30,547 bases of DNA from a virus, in IMG/VR virus record IMGVR_UViG_3300004369_000928, positions 1 through 30,547 of that record. One strand, given 5' to 3'. Position 1 is the first letter of the stretch, and each line of letters starts with the position of its first letter. Position numbers and translations under genes: made by a program. The notes beneath the pieces are model-generated. The model saw only the letters and a program-made list of their open reading frames with translations, did not search any database and was not told the origin of the DNA. Below, in pieces: positions 6,478-13,568 of this stretch.

Positions 6478-7233
6478 ATGCCTAAAAAGAGAAAGAACAA
6501 TGACCAACCTATTGGAGTTGGACTGACTGCAAAACAGATGAAGCGCAAGAAACCAATTAATACTGATTTCTTGATAGACATTGAACCATTAACGGATAAT
6601 CAGCAGAGATTATTTGATTCATATGCGGATGATAAACAAATAGTTGCATATGGTGCTGCTGGTACAGGTAAAACATTTATTACGCTGTACAATGCTATTC
6701 GAGATGTACTAGATGAAAACTCTCCATATCAAAAGATTTACATCGTTCGTTCTTTAGTTGCAACTCGTGAAATTGGTTTCCTTCCTGGGGATCATGAAGA
6801 TAAATCATCCCTTTATCAGATTCCATATAAGAATATGGTGAAGTATATGTTTGAGATGCCTACAGATACAGACTTTGAAATGCTGTATGGTAATCTTAAA
6901 ACTCAAGGTACTATTTCTTTCTGGTCTACTTCTTTCCTTAGAGGAACAACATTAGATAATGCTATTGTTATCGTTGATGAATTTCAAAACTTGAATTTTC
7001 ATGAACTCGATAGTATAATTACTAGAGTTGGTGAGAATACTCGGATTGCATTCTGTGGTGATGCAACGCAAACCGATTTAACAAAAACAAATGAGAGAAA
7101 TGGAATCGTTGATTTCATGACTATTCTCAGAGCAATGCCTTCATTTGATATTATTGAATTTGGTCTTGAAGATATTGTTAGATCTGGACTTTGCAAAGAA
7201 TACTTAGTAGCTAAAAACGAACTTAAACTCTGA
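6478..7233 (+). CDS. phoH: PhoH-like P-loop ATPase
   Basis: The 251-aa product carries a Walker A motif G-A-A-G-T-G-K-T at residues 59-66 and a Walker B motif I-V-I-V-D-E-F-Q-N-L, with G-D-A-T-Q-T-D-L further on, the standard PhoH arrangement. PhoH is a cytoplasmic ATPase, in E. coli part of the phosphate-starvation regulon. It is nearly universal in marine phages, but its role in infection is unresolved. The start at 6478 is chosen because the longer frame from 6358 runs through the previous gene, while M-P-K-K-R-K gives the usual length of about 250 aa. Neighbours are a small conserved gene before it and a RecB-like nuclease 6 nt after it. No pho box was identified here. Confidence 0.93.
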   Translation: MPKKRKNNDQPIGVGLTAKQMKRKKPINTDFLIDIEPLTDNQQRLFDSYADDKQIVAYGAAGTGKTFITLYNAIRDVLDENSPYQKIYIVRSLVATREIGFLPGDHEDKSSLYQIPYKNMVKYMFEMPTDTDFEMLYGNLKTQGTISFWSTSFLRGTTLDNAIVIVDEFQNLNFHELDSIITRVGENTRIAFCGDATQTDLTKTNERNGIVDFMTILRAMPSFDIIEFGLEDIVRSGLCKEYLVAKNELKL

Positions 7234-7239
7234 TAAATT

Positions 7240-7917
7240 ATGTTTAATCATGTAGAAATTGATCTTCCCAAACTCCAAAGAGAGAATATCGACGGAGTTC
7301 GTTTCTATAAAGTTCCCGATAATGGAGACCTTCTGAAGTTGGTCTCCATTACTTCTATTACCAGTCATCATAATCGTAAGATCTTTGAGAACTGGCGCAA
7401 GAGAGTCGGTAATGAAGAAGCAGATCGTATTACTAAAGCGGCTACAAGTCGTGGAACCGACATGCACACTCTTGTAGAAAAATATCTCTACAATGAAGAA
7501 CTTCCACAAGTTCAACCTCTATCAGATATTTTATTCAAACTTGCTAAACCAGAACTAGCAAAGATTGATAATATACATAGTTTAGAGGGATCGATGTATA
7601 GCAAGCAATTAGGTATCGCTGGGACAGTAGATTGTATTGCAGAATATAACGGCGAACTTGCTATCATCGACTTCAAAACATCCAAAAAACCTAAACCTAG
7701 GGAGTGGATTGACCATTACTTTGTTCAGTGTTGCGCTTATGCGTGTATGTTGTATGAATTGACTGGTATCGTTGTTAAAAAATTTGTTATCTTAATGGCT
7801 TGTGAAAATGGAGAATGTGTCGTCTATGAAGAATACGATAAAGCAAAGTACATCAAACTACTCACCGAGTATATTAGAGAGTTTGTTACTCATCGACTCA
7901 AAACATATGAAAAATGA
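7240..7917 (+). CDS. RecB/Cas4-like PD-(D/E)XK exonuclease
   Basis: The 225-aa protein shows the RecB-family nuclease core: G-T-V-D-C-I (motif Asp), then a strand reaching I-I-D-F-K-T-S-K-K (the D-x-K catalytic pair), then V-Q-C-C-A-Y with the Q-x-x-x-Y motif. These residues bind divalent metal and cut DNA. No iron-sulphur cysteine cluster typical of full Cas4 is evident, and no helicase domain is attached, so a small single-domain exonuclease is the best description. It lies between phoH and gp33 in the replication and transcription block, which suggests a role in phage recombination or host DNA breakdown; that role is inferred. Confidence 0.85.
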   Translation: MFNHVEIDLPKLQRENIDGVRFYKVPDNGDLLKLVSITSITSHHNRKIFENWRKRVGNEEADRITKAATSRGTDMHTLVEKYLYNEELPQVQPLSDILFKLAKPELAKIDNIHSLEGSMYSKQLGIAGTVDCIAEYNGELAIIDFKTSKKPKPREWIDHYFVQCCAYACMLYELTGIVVKKFVILMACENGECVVYEEYDKAKYIKLLTEYIREFVTHRLKTYEK

Positions 7918-8173
7918 AATCACTCAAGAAATAGAAAAAGCTTTTGAGAACAAATTTCTCTGCTCAGCAAAATTTGTTCAAGAGATAGAAAAACTTGTGC
8001 AAAAAGAAAACATGTCGTATATTAATGCGATCATTCATTTCTGTGAACAAAATTCTATTGAACTTGAATCCGTTCCTAAGTTAATTACTAAACCTCTCAA
8101 AGAGAAGTTAAAGTATGAAGCAATGGAGTTGAACTTTTTAAAGCGCACTTCCATGGCAAAATTGGTTTTTTAA
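7907..8173 (+). CDS. 33: gp33-like late transcription co-activator
   Basis: From the ATG at 7907 the product has 88 aa and overlaps the end of the nuclease gene by 11 nt; the longer open frame from 7802 is only a shadow of that gene. The sequence includes M-S-Y-I-N-A-I-I-H-F-C-E-Q-N and a C-terminal K-P-L-K-E-K-L-K-Y-E-A followed by L-N-F-L-K-R-T-S, which I recognise as the gp33 pattern. In T4, gp33 binds the RNA polymerase flap and links the sliding clamp gp45 to the late sigma factor gp55. Its position just before gp59 and near gp32 matches the T4 order 33-59-32. This fits the T4-type late promoters proposed elsewhere in the window. Confidence 0.75.
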   Translation: MKNEITQEIEKAFENKFLCSAKFVQEIEKLVQKENMSYINAIIHFCEQNSIELESVPKLITKPLKEKLKYEAMELNFLKRTSMAKLVF

Positions 8174-8182
8174 TCCAAAAAT

Positions 8183-8213
8183 CGGGCGAAAAAAATCCCG
8201 GTAAATTTTTCGC
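8183..8213 (+). promoter_or_regulatory. Two mutually exclusive hairpins between gp33 and gp59
   Basis: In the 56-nt gap, CGGG (8183-8186) can pair with CCCG (8197-8200), or GCGAAAAA (8186-8193) can pair with TTTTTCGC (8206-8213). The two structures share bases and cannot coexist. The second is followed by GTGTAGG and six T residues at 8221-8226, just before the gp59 start at 8230. It may be an attenuator or translational control element. Confidence 0.55.
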
Positions 8214-8229
8214 GTGTAGGTTTTTTATA

Positions 8230-8817
8230 ATGAATCCATTTGAATGTTATAAGTTGTATCTTTCTTTGAAAAATCACTTTACAAAAGATGCATATGACTT
8301 TCACAAATATTGTGGGAAGAGTAGAGCTTCTATACAATCTTTCTACAAAAGAAAAGATAGGTATTTTTTTGAGAAGTTATCTAGACAAAAAAGTAAAAAA
8401 GAAGTCATTGATTTTTTTGTCTCAAATTTTGTGAGTGCAAGTGATCCTTCTACATTGTGGATTGGACAAATAATTCGAGAGGGTGAACGTAATTATACTG
8501 ACTGGAAAAAAAGAAATCAGGCATTGTCCTATACTTTTAAAAGCGAGATGGAAGATATTCTTTCCACTCAGGGTTTAGATGTTGTATTTGCAAGAGTAAA
8601 AGGACATCCTCCTATTTTAAAAAGACATCTTTCTGGACAAATATCCATAGAAACAATGTCTATACTTGATAAAATATTTGGATTTGTAAAAGACTTTGAT
8701 AAAGATATTCATGATCCAGTATGGGAAACCGTAAGTAAAAAAATTAAAAAGTATTCCCCATTTCTAAATATAGACATATTTGCGTACAAAAAATCTCTGA
8801 GGGAGATAGTGTTATGA
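8230..8817 (+). CDS. 59: gp59-like loader of the replicative helicase
   Basis: The 195-aa product begins with E-C-Y-K-L-Y-L-S-L-K-N-H-F and continues with Y-D-F-H-K-Y-C-G-K, then F-Y-K-R-K-D-R-Y-F-F-E-K-L, which is the gp59 N-terminal pattern. In T4, gp59 binds fork DNA and gp32 and loads the gp41 helicase. The length is close to T4 gp59 (217 aa). The gene lies between gp33 and gp32 as in T4, with two extra genes inserted before gp32. A TAGG sequence stands 9 nt before the start, downstream of the competing hairpins at 8183-8213. The stop overlaps the next start as ATGA. Confidence 0.85.
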   Translation: MNPFECYKLYLSLKNHFTKDAYDFHKYCGKSRASIQSFYKRKDRYFFEKLSRQKSKKEVIDFFVSNFVSASDPSTLWIGQIIREGERNYTDWKKRNQALSYTFKSEMEDILSTQGLDVVFARVKGHPPILKRHLSGQISIETMSILDKIFGFVKDFDKDIHDPVWETVSKKIKKYSPFLNIDIFAYKKSLREIVL

Positions 8818-9149
8818 CTTTTTTCGATTCTGAAATCGTACAAAAAGAATTAAAAGAGATTTCAAATCTACAAGAAAAACTATATGGTTCTATGTTTGAA
8901 TTTCCCTCAATGAATAATGAGAAGAAAATAGAACATATTGAGTGTATGGAGACTTTACTTGAAAAACAAACTGTTTTATATCAAAGATTGTGTCTTTCAG
9001 ATGATCCCGAAGCAAAAGAGATGAAGAAGAGAATACTTGATTCTGCTGCTATGATGGGATTAGATCCAAAAGAAGATATGAACATTTTATTCCGAAATAT
9101 GGTAAAATTATTGAAAACTATGAGACAAAAAATTGAGGCAGGAAGATGA
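8814..9149 (+). CDS. DUF1825-like protein
   Basis: The 111-aa product starts M-T-F-F-D-S-E-I-V-Q-K-E and is helical throughout, with a central E-K-K-I-E-H-I-E-C-M-E-T-L and D-D-P-E-A-K-E-M-K-K-R-I. The N-terminal F-F-D-S-E-I-V-Q block and the size match DUF1825, a family of unknown function found in cyanobacteria and their T4-like phages. It overlaps gp59 by ATGA, with GAGGGAG upstream as ribosome-binding site, and overlaps the next gene by ATGA, so it is translationally coupled inside the replication cluster. A host-derived regulator or replication accessory role is conceivable, but nothing in the sequence specifies it. Confidence 0.7.
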   Translation: MTFFDSEIVQKELKEISNLQEKLYGSMFEFPSMNNEKKIEHIECMETLLEKQTVLYQRLCLSDDPEAKEMKKRILDSAAMMGLDPKEDMNILFRNMVKLLKTMRQKIEAGR

Positions 9150-9742
9150 TTTGTGACGTTTTTGATAATAAGTTTGATCCTTTGTATTTGCATGAATTAT
9201 ATGAAAATACTATCTCAAGACTTCCTTATAATTTCACAAATATTGCAAATAGAAACACTCAACCTTATGGGTATAGTGGATCTCACCGCTTAATTGGATG
9301 TACTATTTTTAGTAGAACGGGAATCAATGATATAATAGATATTGATACAGAAAATTGGAATGCATTTTATGAAATGTTTCAAATGGTTGAAGATATTGTT
9401 GACGAGAGATTTTTCTTGAGTGCTGTATCTGTAAATTTGCAACCATATGGTATCGATGGTACTTGTCATGCTGACGCTGGGGAGGGTGACGATGATGAGT
9501 TTACTATTTTGGTAATGACCAATCCTATATGGAAAAAAGAGTGGGGATCTGGAGCTTTTCAACTGTTAGAAAAATATGATAATAATTCTAAAGTTATTGA
9601 AGAGCATGAATACGTTCCTGGTAGAATTTTAATTATTCCATCACCACATCCTCACCGTGGTCTTGCTCCAACTGAACCTTATGTATATCGGACTTCGGTT
9701 GTGTTCAGAGTCACACCAAATTTTGAAAAACACATCCCTTGA
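9146..9742 (+). CDS. 2-oxoglutarate/Fe(II)-dependent oxygenase
   Basis: The 198-aa protein has the double-stranded beta-helix metal site: H108-A-D110 in G-T-C-H-A-D-A-G, the distal His170 in P-H-P-H-R-G-L-A-P, and Arg182 in Y-R-T-S-V-V-F-R, which would bind 2-oxoglutarate. Such enzymes hydroxylate proteins, nucleic acids or small molecules. The pattern is closest to the prolyl-4-hydroxylase-like group, frequent in marine phages with unknown targets. It overlaps the preceding DUF1825-like gene (ATGA) with GGCAGGAAG as ribosome-binding site and ends just before the gp32 promoter, whose -35 box overlaps its stop codon. Being in the replication cluster, a target in DNA, tRNA or a replication protein is possible; this is inference. 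Confidence 0.88.
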   Translation: MICDVFDNKFDPLYLHELYENTISRLPYNFTNIANRNTQPYGYSGSHRLIGCTIFSRTGINDIIDIDTENWNAFYEMFQMVEDIVDERFFLSAVSVNLQPYGIDGTCHADAGEGDDDEFTILVMTNPIWKKEWGSGAFQLLEKYDNNSKVIEEHEYVPGRILIIPSPHPHRGLAPTEPYVYRTSVVFRVTPNFEKHIP

Positions 9743-9767
9743 CGCTAAATACAAAGTGCTCTACAAT
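9739..9767 (+). promoter_or_regulatory. Sigma70-type (early) promoter of gp32
   Basis: TTGACG (9739-9744), a 17-nt spacer and TACAAT (9762-9767) match the promoter at 258-286 in both hexamers and spacing. Transcription would begin near 9774, leaving a leader of about 39 nt before the gp32 ATG at 9813. Confidence 0.8.
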
Positions 9768-9812
9768 GTGTAGGTGCTCAACAGGCCAAATCCAACTAAT
9801 CCGAAAAATCTT

Positions 9813-10805
9813 ATGTCTTTCGCAAATCTCAAAAAGCAGTCTTCTTTTGGTTCTCTGACTCAGAAACTGGTCAAAGAAGTCGAGAAGCAAAACAACACAG
9901 GCGGTTCTAATACTGACGAACGCCTCTGGAAACCAGAGATGGACAAAACTGGTAACGGTTTTGCAGTCATCCGTTTCCTCCCTGCCCCTGATGGAGAAGA
10001 TCTTCCTTGGGCAAAGATGTACTCCCATGCCTTCCAAGGTCCTGGTGGTTGGTACATTGAGAACTCCTTGACCACTATTGGTGGTAAGGATCCCGTCTCT
10101 GAGCACAATCGCGAGTTGTGGAACAGTGGTATCGATGCTGATAAAGATACTGTCCGCAAGCAAAAGCGTAAACTCTCTTATTATTCTAACATCTATGTTG
10201 TGAAGGATCCTGCAAATCCTCATAACGAAGGTAAAGTCTTCCTCTACAAGTTCGGTAAGAAGATCTTTGATAAGATCATGGAAGCAATGCAACCTGAGTT
10301 TGAAGATGAAGAAGCAATTAACCCCTTTGATTTCTGGGGCGGTGCTAACTTCAAACTAAAACTGAAGAAGGTTGCAGGTTATTGGAACTATGACTCTTCT
10401 GAGTTTGCTGCACCTGGTCCTCTCCTTAAGGATGATGACGCAATGGAAGCAATCTGGAAGAAGCAGTATTCTCTCGCAGAACTGGTTGCAGCAGATAAGT
10501 TCAAGTCCTATGAAGACCTTGAAAAGCGTCTGAATATGGTTCTTGGTAAGAGGTCTTCCCGAGAAGCTCTTCGTGAACAGGAAGATACTTACGATTCCAT
10601 GTATAGTGCTCCTACTACTGAGGAATCAGTTATGGATGAACTTGAGCAGTCTTATCGTAAGAGTAAGGCTACTCCAATGCCTCAGTCAATGAAAGATGAA
10701 CTTGACTCTTTGAGTGAAGGTCGTGACTTCAACAGTCCTGATATTACTGCTGGATCTGAAGAAGATGATGCTCTGTCCTATTTTCAGAAACTCGCTGAGG
10801 GATGA
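9813..10805 (+). CDS. 32: gp32 single-stranded DNA-binding protein
   Basis: The start M-S-F-A-N-L-K-K at 9813 gives 330 aa; an in-frame ATG at 9774 coincides with the expected transcription start and is rejected. The core resembles T4 gp32: a W-Y-I-E-N block, then S-Y-Y-S-N-I-Y-V-V-K-D-P-A-N-P and N-E-G-K-V-F-L-Y-K-F-G-K-K-I-F-D-K-I, and an acidic C-terminal tail that in T4 recruits partners such as gp59. The T4 zinc-finger cysteines are absent; no cysteine occurs in the protein. The basic N-terminal region for cooperative binding is recognisable. The leader lacks a clear Shine-Dalgarno sequence, which is odd for a protein needed in large amounts. It is followed by a strong terminator. Confidence 0.93.
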   Translation: MSFANLKKQSSFGSLTQKLVKEVEKQNNTGGSNTDERLWKPEMDKTGNGFAVIRFLPAPDGEDLPWAKMYSHAFQGPGGWYIENSLTTIGGKDPVSEHNRELWNSGIDADKDTVRKQKRKLSYYSNIYVVKDPANPHNEGKVFLYKFGKKIFDKIMEAMQPEFEDEEAINPFDFWGGANFKLKLKKVAGYWNYDSSEFAAPGPLLKDDDAMEAIWKKQYSLAELVAADKFKSYEDLEKRLNMVLGKRSSREALREQEDTYDSMYSAPTTEESVMDELEQSYRKSKATPMPQSMKDELDSLSEGRDFNSPDITAGSEEDDALSYFQKLAEG

Positions 10806-10866
10806 GATGGACCTATGAAAGGGTATGTCTTACTCTTCTAGTGATAGCAACGTATTATAATATTCT

Positions 10867-10891
10867 AAGGGGTCAATAAGACCCCTTTTTT
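10867..10891 (+). terminator. Rho-independent terminator of gp32
   Basis: AAGGGGTC (10867-10874) pairs with GACCCCTT (10880-10887) around an AATAA loop, followed by T residues to 10891. It separates the plus-strand replication block from the convergent minus-strand baseplate genes; the gp53 stop codon (10890-10892) overlaps the T tract. Confidence 0.9.
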
Positions 10892-11552
10892 ATTTTATTC
10901 TAATATCGTCAACTCTTTTTAAATTTTTGTTGACGTATTGTGAAGATCCTTTTTTATATGCGAATAGATCGTCAGATTCTTGCTCAATTAATTCAAGATA
11001 TTCTACTCTTAATATTCTAATATTTCTTAATGCATCTTGTCTTCTTTCTTCAATCACATAATTTGTAATTGGAATAGTCATATCATTTATAGTTTCATAT
11101 TCACCAGTGCTATAATCAAAATAATCAAAAGTATAATCTTGATCTACTTTTATTCCTCCAGGAAATATAATTTCTCCATCTAGGTTAGAAATTTGTAAAG
11201 ATTCATGGTAAACAGTTTCATAAATTTTATCGTAACTTCCATACTTATCTAACAAATATTTTTCAAAACTCATATTATCCATAGGCCATTCTGACTGTAT
11301 GTTTAATATATTGTTAGATAATAAAACAACCCAGTCTAAAGTTGGATCTCTATAAAATTTGTATGCAATTTGATCTGGTCTTTCATTACCAACAATTGAG
11401 TATTTTTCAAAAGCAGTTAATTGATTAAGAGCTATGCTTCTTAATTTTATTCTTCGGAATAAATTTTTTGCTTGAGTAAAGTTATTAAATTCTCTATTTT
11501 CTCTGTCTAAGTAGAGAATGTTTGGTACATGTTTGAAGTAACCTCTAGCCAT
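10890..11552 (-). CDS. 53: gp53-like baseplate wedge protein
   Basis: The 220-aa product begins M-A-R-G-Y-F-K-H-V-P-N-I-L-Y and contains R-P-D-Q-I-A-Y-K-F-Y-R-D-P-T-L-D-W-V-V-L-L-S-N-N-I, the gp53 hallmark, plus Y-D-K-I-Y-E-T-V-Y-H-E. Around that hallmark the fold resembles a LysM-like region. In T4, gp53 is a wedge component that joins neighbouring wedges around the hub. T4 gp53 has 196 aa, so the length is normal. The start overlaps the gp48 stop by one base (TAATG), so translation is coupled. With gp48 and gp4 it forms a three-gene minus-strand unit. Confidence 0.85.
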   Translation of the reverse strand: MARGYFKHVPNILYLDRENREFNNFTQAKNLFRRIKLRSIALNQLTAFEKYSIVGNERPDQIAYKFYRDPTLDWVVLLSNNILNIQSEWPMDNMSFEKYLLDKYGSYDKIYETVYHESLQISNLDGEIIFPGGIKVDQDYTFDYFDYSTGEYETINDMTIPITNYVIEERRQDALRNIRILRVEYLELIEQESDDLFAYKKGSSQYVNKNLKRVDDIRIK

Positions 11553-13048
11553 TAGAATCCCATTCCTTCGTCGGTTGCAGATATATCTCCATAATCATTT
11601 GCTAATACTGGATCCAATTCAGCGAAAGTCATTGATAATTCATATGAAGTCATTCCAGTATCACTGTAAGTCATATATTGTCCATCAGGAGTATAATTCA
11701 CACTAAAATCTTTTAATGCACATCTTTTAAATCTGTTCATATATTTATGGTTCTGCAAACTTCCTTTAACTTCGGTCATATAAGTTAAATCAAAAACTCT
11801 TGGAGCAAGTAAGAACAAATTTGTCTCCGTTGCTTCTGGAACCATTGAAATTTTAAATGATCTTATAATTTTTTTGATCATTTCTGTTTCATCTGGTTCT
11901 CTTGGAGTCAACCTAAACGTAAAACTAAATGATCTCAATGTTGGTCCTTGGAATAATAATTCTAAGTTGTTGTTTATAGATGCTCCAGATGTTCTGGATA
12001 AGAATCCAGCACCTCCACCAACTGCCATTCTCGTAAAATAAGAGTTGATCAGTGATCTCATCTCTGGTCCAGCTTCATCTGATAATAAATTTTCTATTGC
12101 TTCTTTACCTGTTTTTCCTAATGCTTTAAATCCAGATAGCATTCCCGCATCTGCTGTAGTACTTATCGCATTATACGCAACATTTGCTGCTTGCTGGGTG
12201 AAAGGATCCATTTCTCCTTCTCCCCAAGAGCAAGAGAGAGTATCTGCTGCTCCTCTTTGGATAGGTAAAAAAATTGTTTGCAACAATTTAGCTTCTCTTA
12301 GAGACGCACTTCCAAATCCAAATTTTTGACTTGCTGAGGTAAGACCTGATTTTTGATATGTTTTTATCTCTATTTTAATTCTATCTCCCTTCATTTTTAC
12401 GGGGTAATACAACAGATTTGCACTTTCTTCTCCTTTACTTGATCTGTTTTGTAGTTGAGAATTTTGATTTCCTTGTTGTGTTTTAGTTGTTAATGATTTT
12501 GATGTCTTAGTACTTTTATCATCACCTAAAGGCAAACTTCCACCACCATCCATTGCATCACCAGCATCAGGCGGCGGTTCTTTGTCTACATTACCATTGG
12601 AATTATTATCTTCTGGTGTTTGCCCCCCGTTTTTGTTTCCAGAAGTGTCTGCTTTTATCGGAGAACTAGAACTTTCATTAACTTTAGTCAGAAGAGTTCC
12701 ATCTGCAAAATTTCTAGCAGCTGCACCAGTATTTACTCTTGCGTCTTCAAATAATAGTTGATGAGCTGCTTTATTTCCATCATAGAAAGATGATAAACTA
12801 GTCTCAACACTTTTTTTACCAGTTATTCCATCAACAATCGCAAGAAGAGTTTGACTATTATCTAATGCTACTTGATATATTTCTGTTTTTCCTGATATAG
12901 TATCAAATTCGTAGTAAACTCTATCTGATGTTCCATTAAAAGTTTTTGGACCTAAAACTACAACGTTTGGTTTGGTTTCACTAGCAGTCCAACCAGTTTT
13001 TTTAGCTGCTCTTGTTTTATTTCTTTCTAGAGCTTGATTAATAGCCAT
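11552..13048 (-). CDS. 48: gp48-like baseplate tail-tube cap protein
   Basis: The 498-aa product is assigned to gp48 by gene context and by its C-terminal half, which includes I-F-L-P-I-Q-R-G and a G-P-T-L-R-S-F-S-F-T-F-R-L-T-P-R-E-P-D-E block followed by a tail-tube-like beta region. T4 gp48 (364 aa) sits with gp54 on the hub and starts tube assembly. The extra length comes mainly from a low-complexity S/N/D/Q/P-rich linker at roughly residues 125-210 that separates a small N-terminal domain from the conserved part. There is only a weak purine-rich site before the start. It lies between gp4 and gp53 on the minus strand. Confidence 0.75.
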   Translation of the reverse strand: MAINQALERNKTRAAKKTGWTASETKPNVVVLGPKTFNGTSDRVYYEFDTISGKTEIYQVALDNSQTLLAIVDGITGKKSVETSLSSFYDGNKAAHQLLFEDARVNTGAAARNFADGTLLTKVNESSSSPIKADTSGNKNGGQTPEDNNSNGNVDKEPPPDAGDAMDGGGSLPLGDDKSTKTSKSLTTKTQQGNQNSQLQNRSSKGEESANLLYYPVKMKGDRIKIEIKTYQKSGLTSASQKFGFGSASLREAKLLQTIFLPIQRGAADTLSCSWGEGEMDPFTQQAANVAYNAISTTADAGMLSGFKALGKTGKEAIENLLSDEAGPEMRSLINSYFTRMAVGGGAGFLSRTSGASINNNLELLFQGPTLRSFSFTFRLTPREPDETEMIKKIIRSFKISMVPEATETNLFLLAPRVFDLTYMTEVKGSLQNHKYMNRFKRCALKDFSVNYTPDGQYMTYSDTGMTSYELSMTFAELDPVLANDYGDISATDEGMGF

Positions 13049-13076
13049 TGAAAAGATAATTTGGTCCTAATACAAG

Positions 13077-13529
13077 TTATTTAGAGTACTTAATTCCTAA
13101 TTCATGCTCTGTAATAATTTTGAATTCTAGCGTCCTATCTTTACACCATTCTTCTGCGGCTTTCCATTTTGCTTGATTTACAGCATAGGTTTTTGCCTCT
13201 GTTATAAGAGTCTTTTTAGATTTTTTTCCTTTCTGTGGTGGTTGAGTTTGTTTAAACGGTTTGACTTCTATTACATATTTTTTAACATTACCTGTTCCTT
13301 CTTTAACTTGTATGATAAAATCTGGAAAATACCTATGAACTCTCCTATCAACTGGAGACACATATGGGATACAAAACTCTTCGGATCCCCACTTTAATAT
13401 ATTTTCATTTAAATCACACCATCTGCAAAATTTTCTTTCCCAACTACTTCTACAAATTATATTTTTTGAATCGCCAACGTACTTTTCTGGATATTGTGGA
13501 TGATATTTACTTTTTATTGGTTGCCCCAT
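13077..13529 (-). CDS. 4: gp4-like head completion protein with nuclease-type fold
   Basis: The 150-aa product shows R-S-S-W-E-R-K-F-C-R-W-C-D, then R-Y-F-P-D-F-I-I and Y-V-I-E-V-K-P. This is the E...PD...ExK pattern of PD-(D/E)XK (TnsA-like) nucleases, seen in T4 gp4 (also called gp50/gp65), which completes the packaged head before tail joining. The length matches T4 gp4. It is the first gene of the minus-strand unit; a perfect late-promoter octamer on the minus strand (13560-13567) lies 30 nt upstream of the ATG. The catalytic residues look intact, so nuclease activity on DNA ends is possible. Confidence 0.88.
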   Translation of the reverse strand: MGQPIKSKYHPQYPEKYVGDSKNIICRSSWERKFCRWCDLNENILKWGSEEFCIPYVSPVDRRVHRYFPDFIIQVKEGTGNVKKYVIEVKPFKQTQPPQKGKKSKKTLITEAKTYAVNQAKWKAAEEWCKDRTLEFKIITEHELGIKYSK

Positions 13530-13559
13530 CTCTTATACATAATATACAAGGTTAAAAAT

Positions 13560-13567
13560 TATTTATA
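13560..13567 (-). promoter_or_regulatory. T4-type late promoter for gp4-gp48-gp53
   Basis: The minus strand reads TATAAATA, an exact match to the T4 late-promoter consensus, 30 nt before the gp4 start codon. It is inside a small palindrome (13561-13570) that also overlaps the start codon of the divergent gp54 gene. Confidence 0.7.
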
Positions 13568-13568
13568 A

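Noticed and set aside
7802-7906. Extended gp33 start
   Set aside because: The extra 35 codons overlap the nuclease gene out of frame; the ATG at 7907 gives the usual gp33 start.
9774-9812. Extended gp32 start
   Set aside because: The ATG-like start coincides with the predicted transcription start and would give a leaderless message with a non-conserved N-terminus.
9711-10292. 193-codon minus-strand open frame opposite gp32
   Set aside because: It is a shadow of the strongly coding plus strand, with no recognisable protein motifs.
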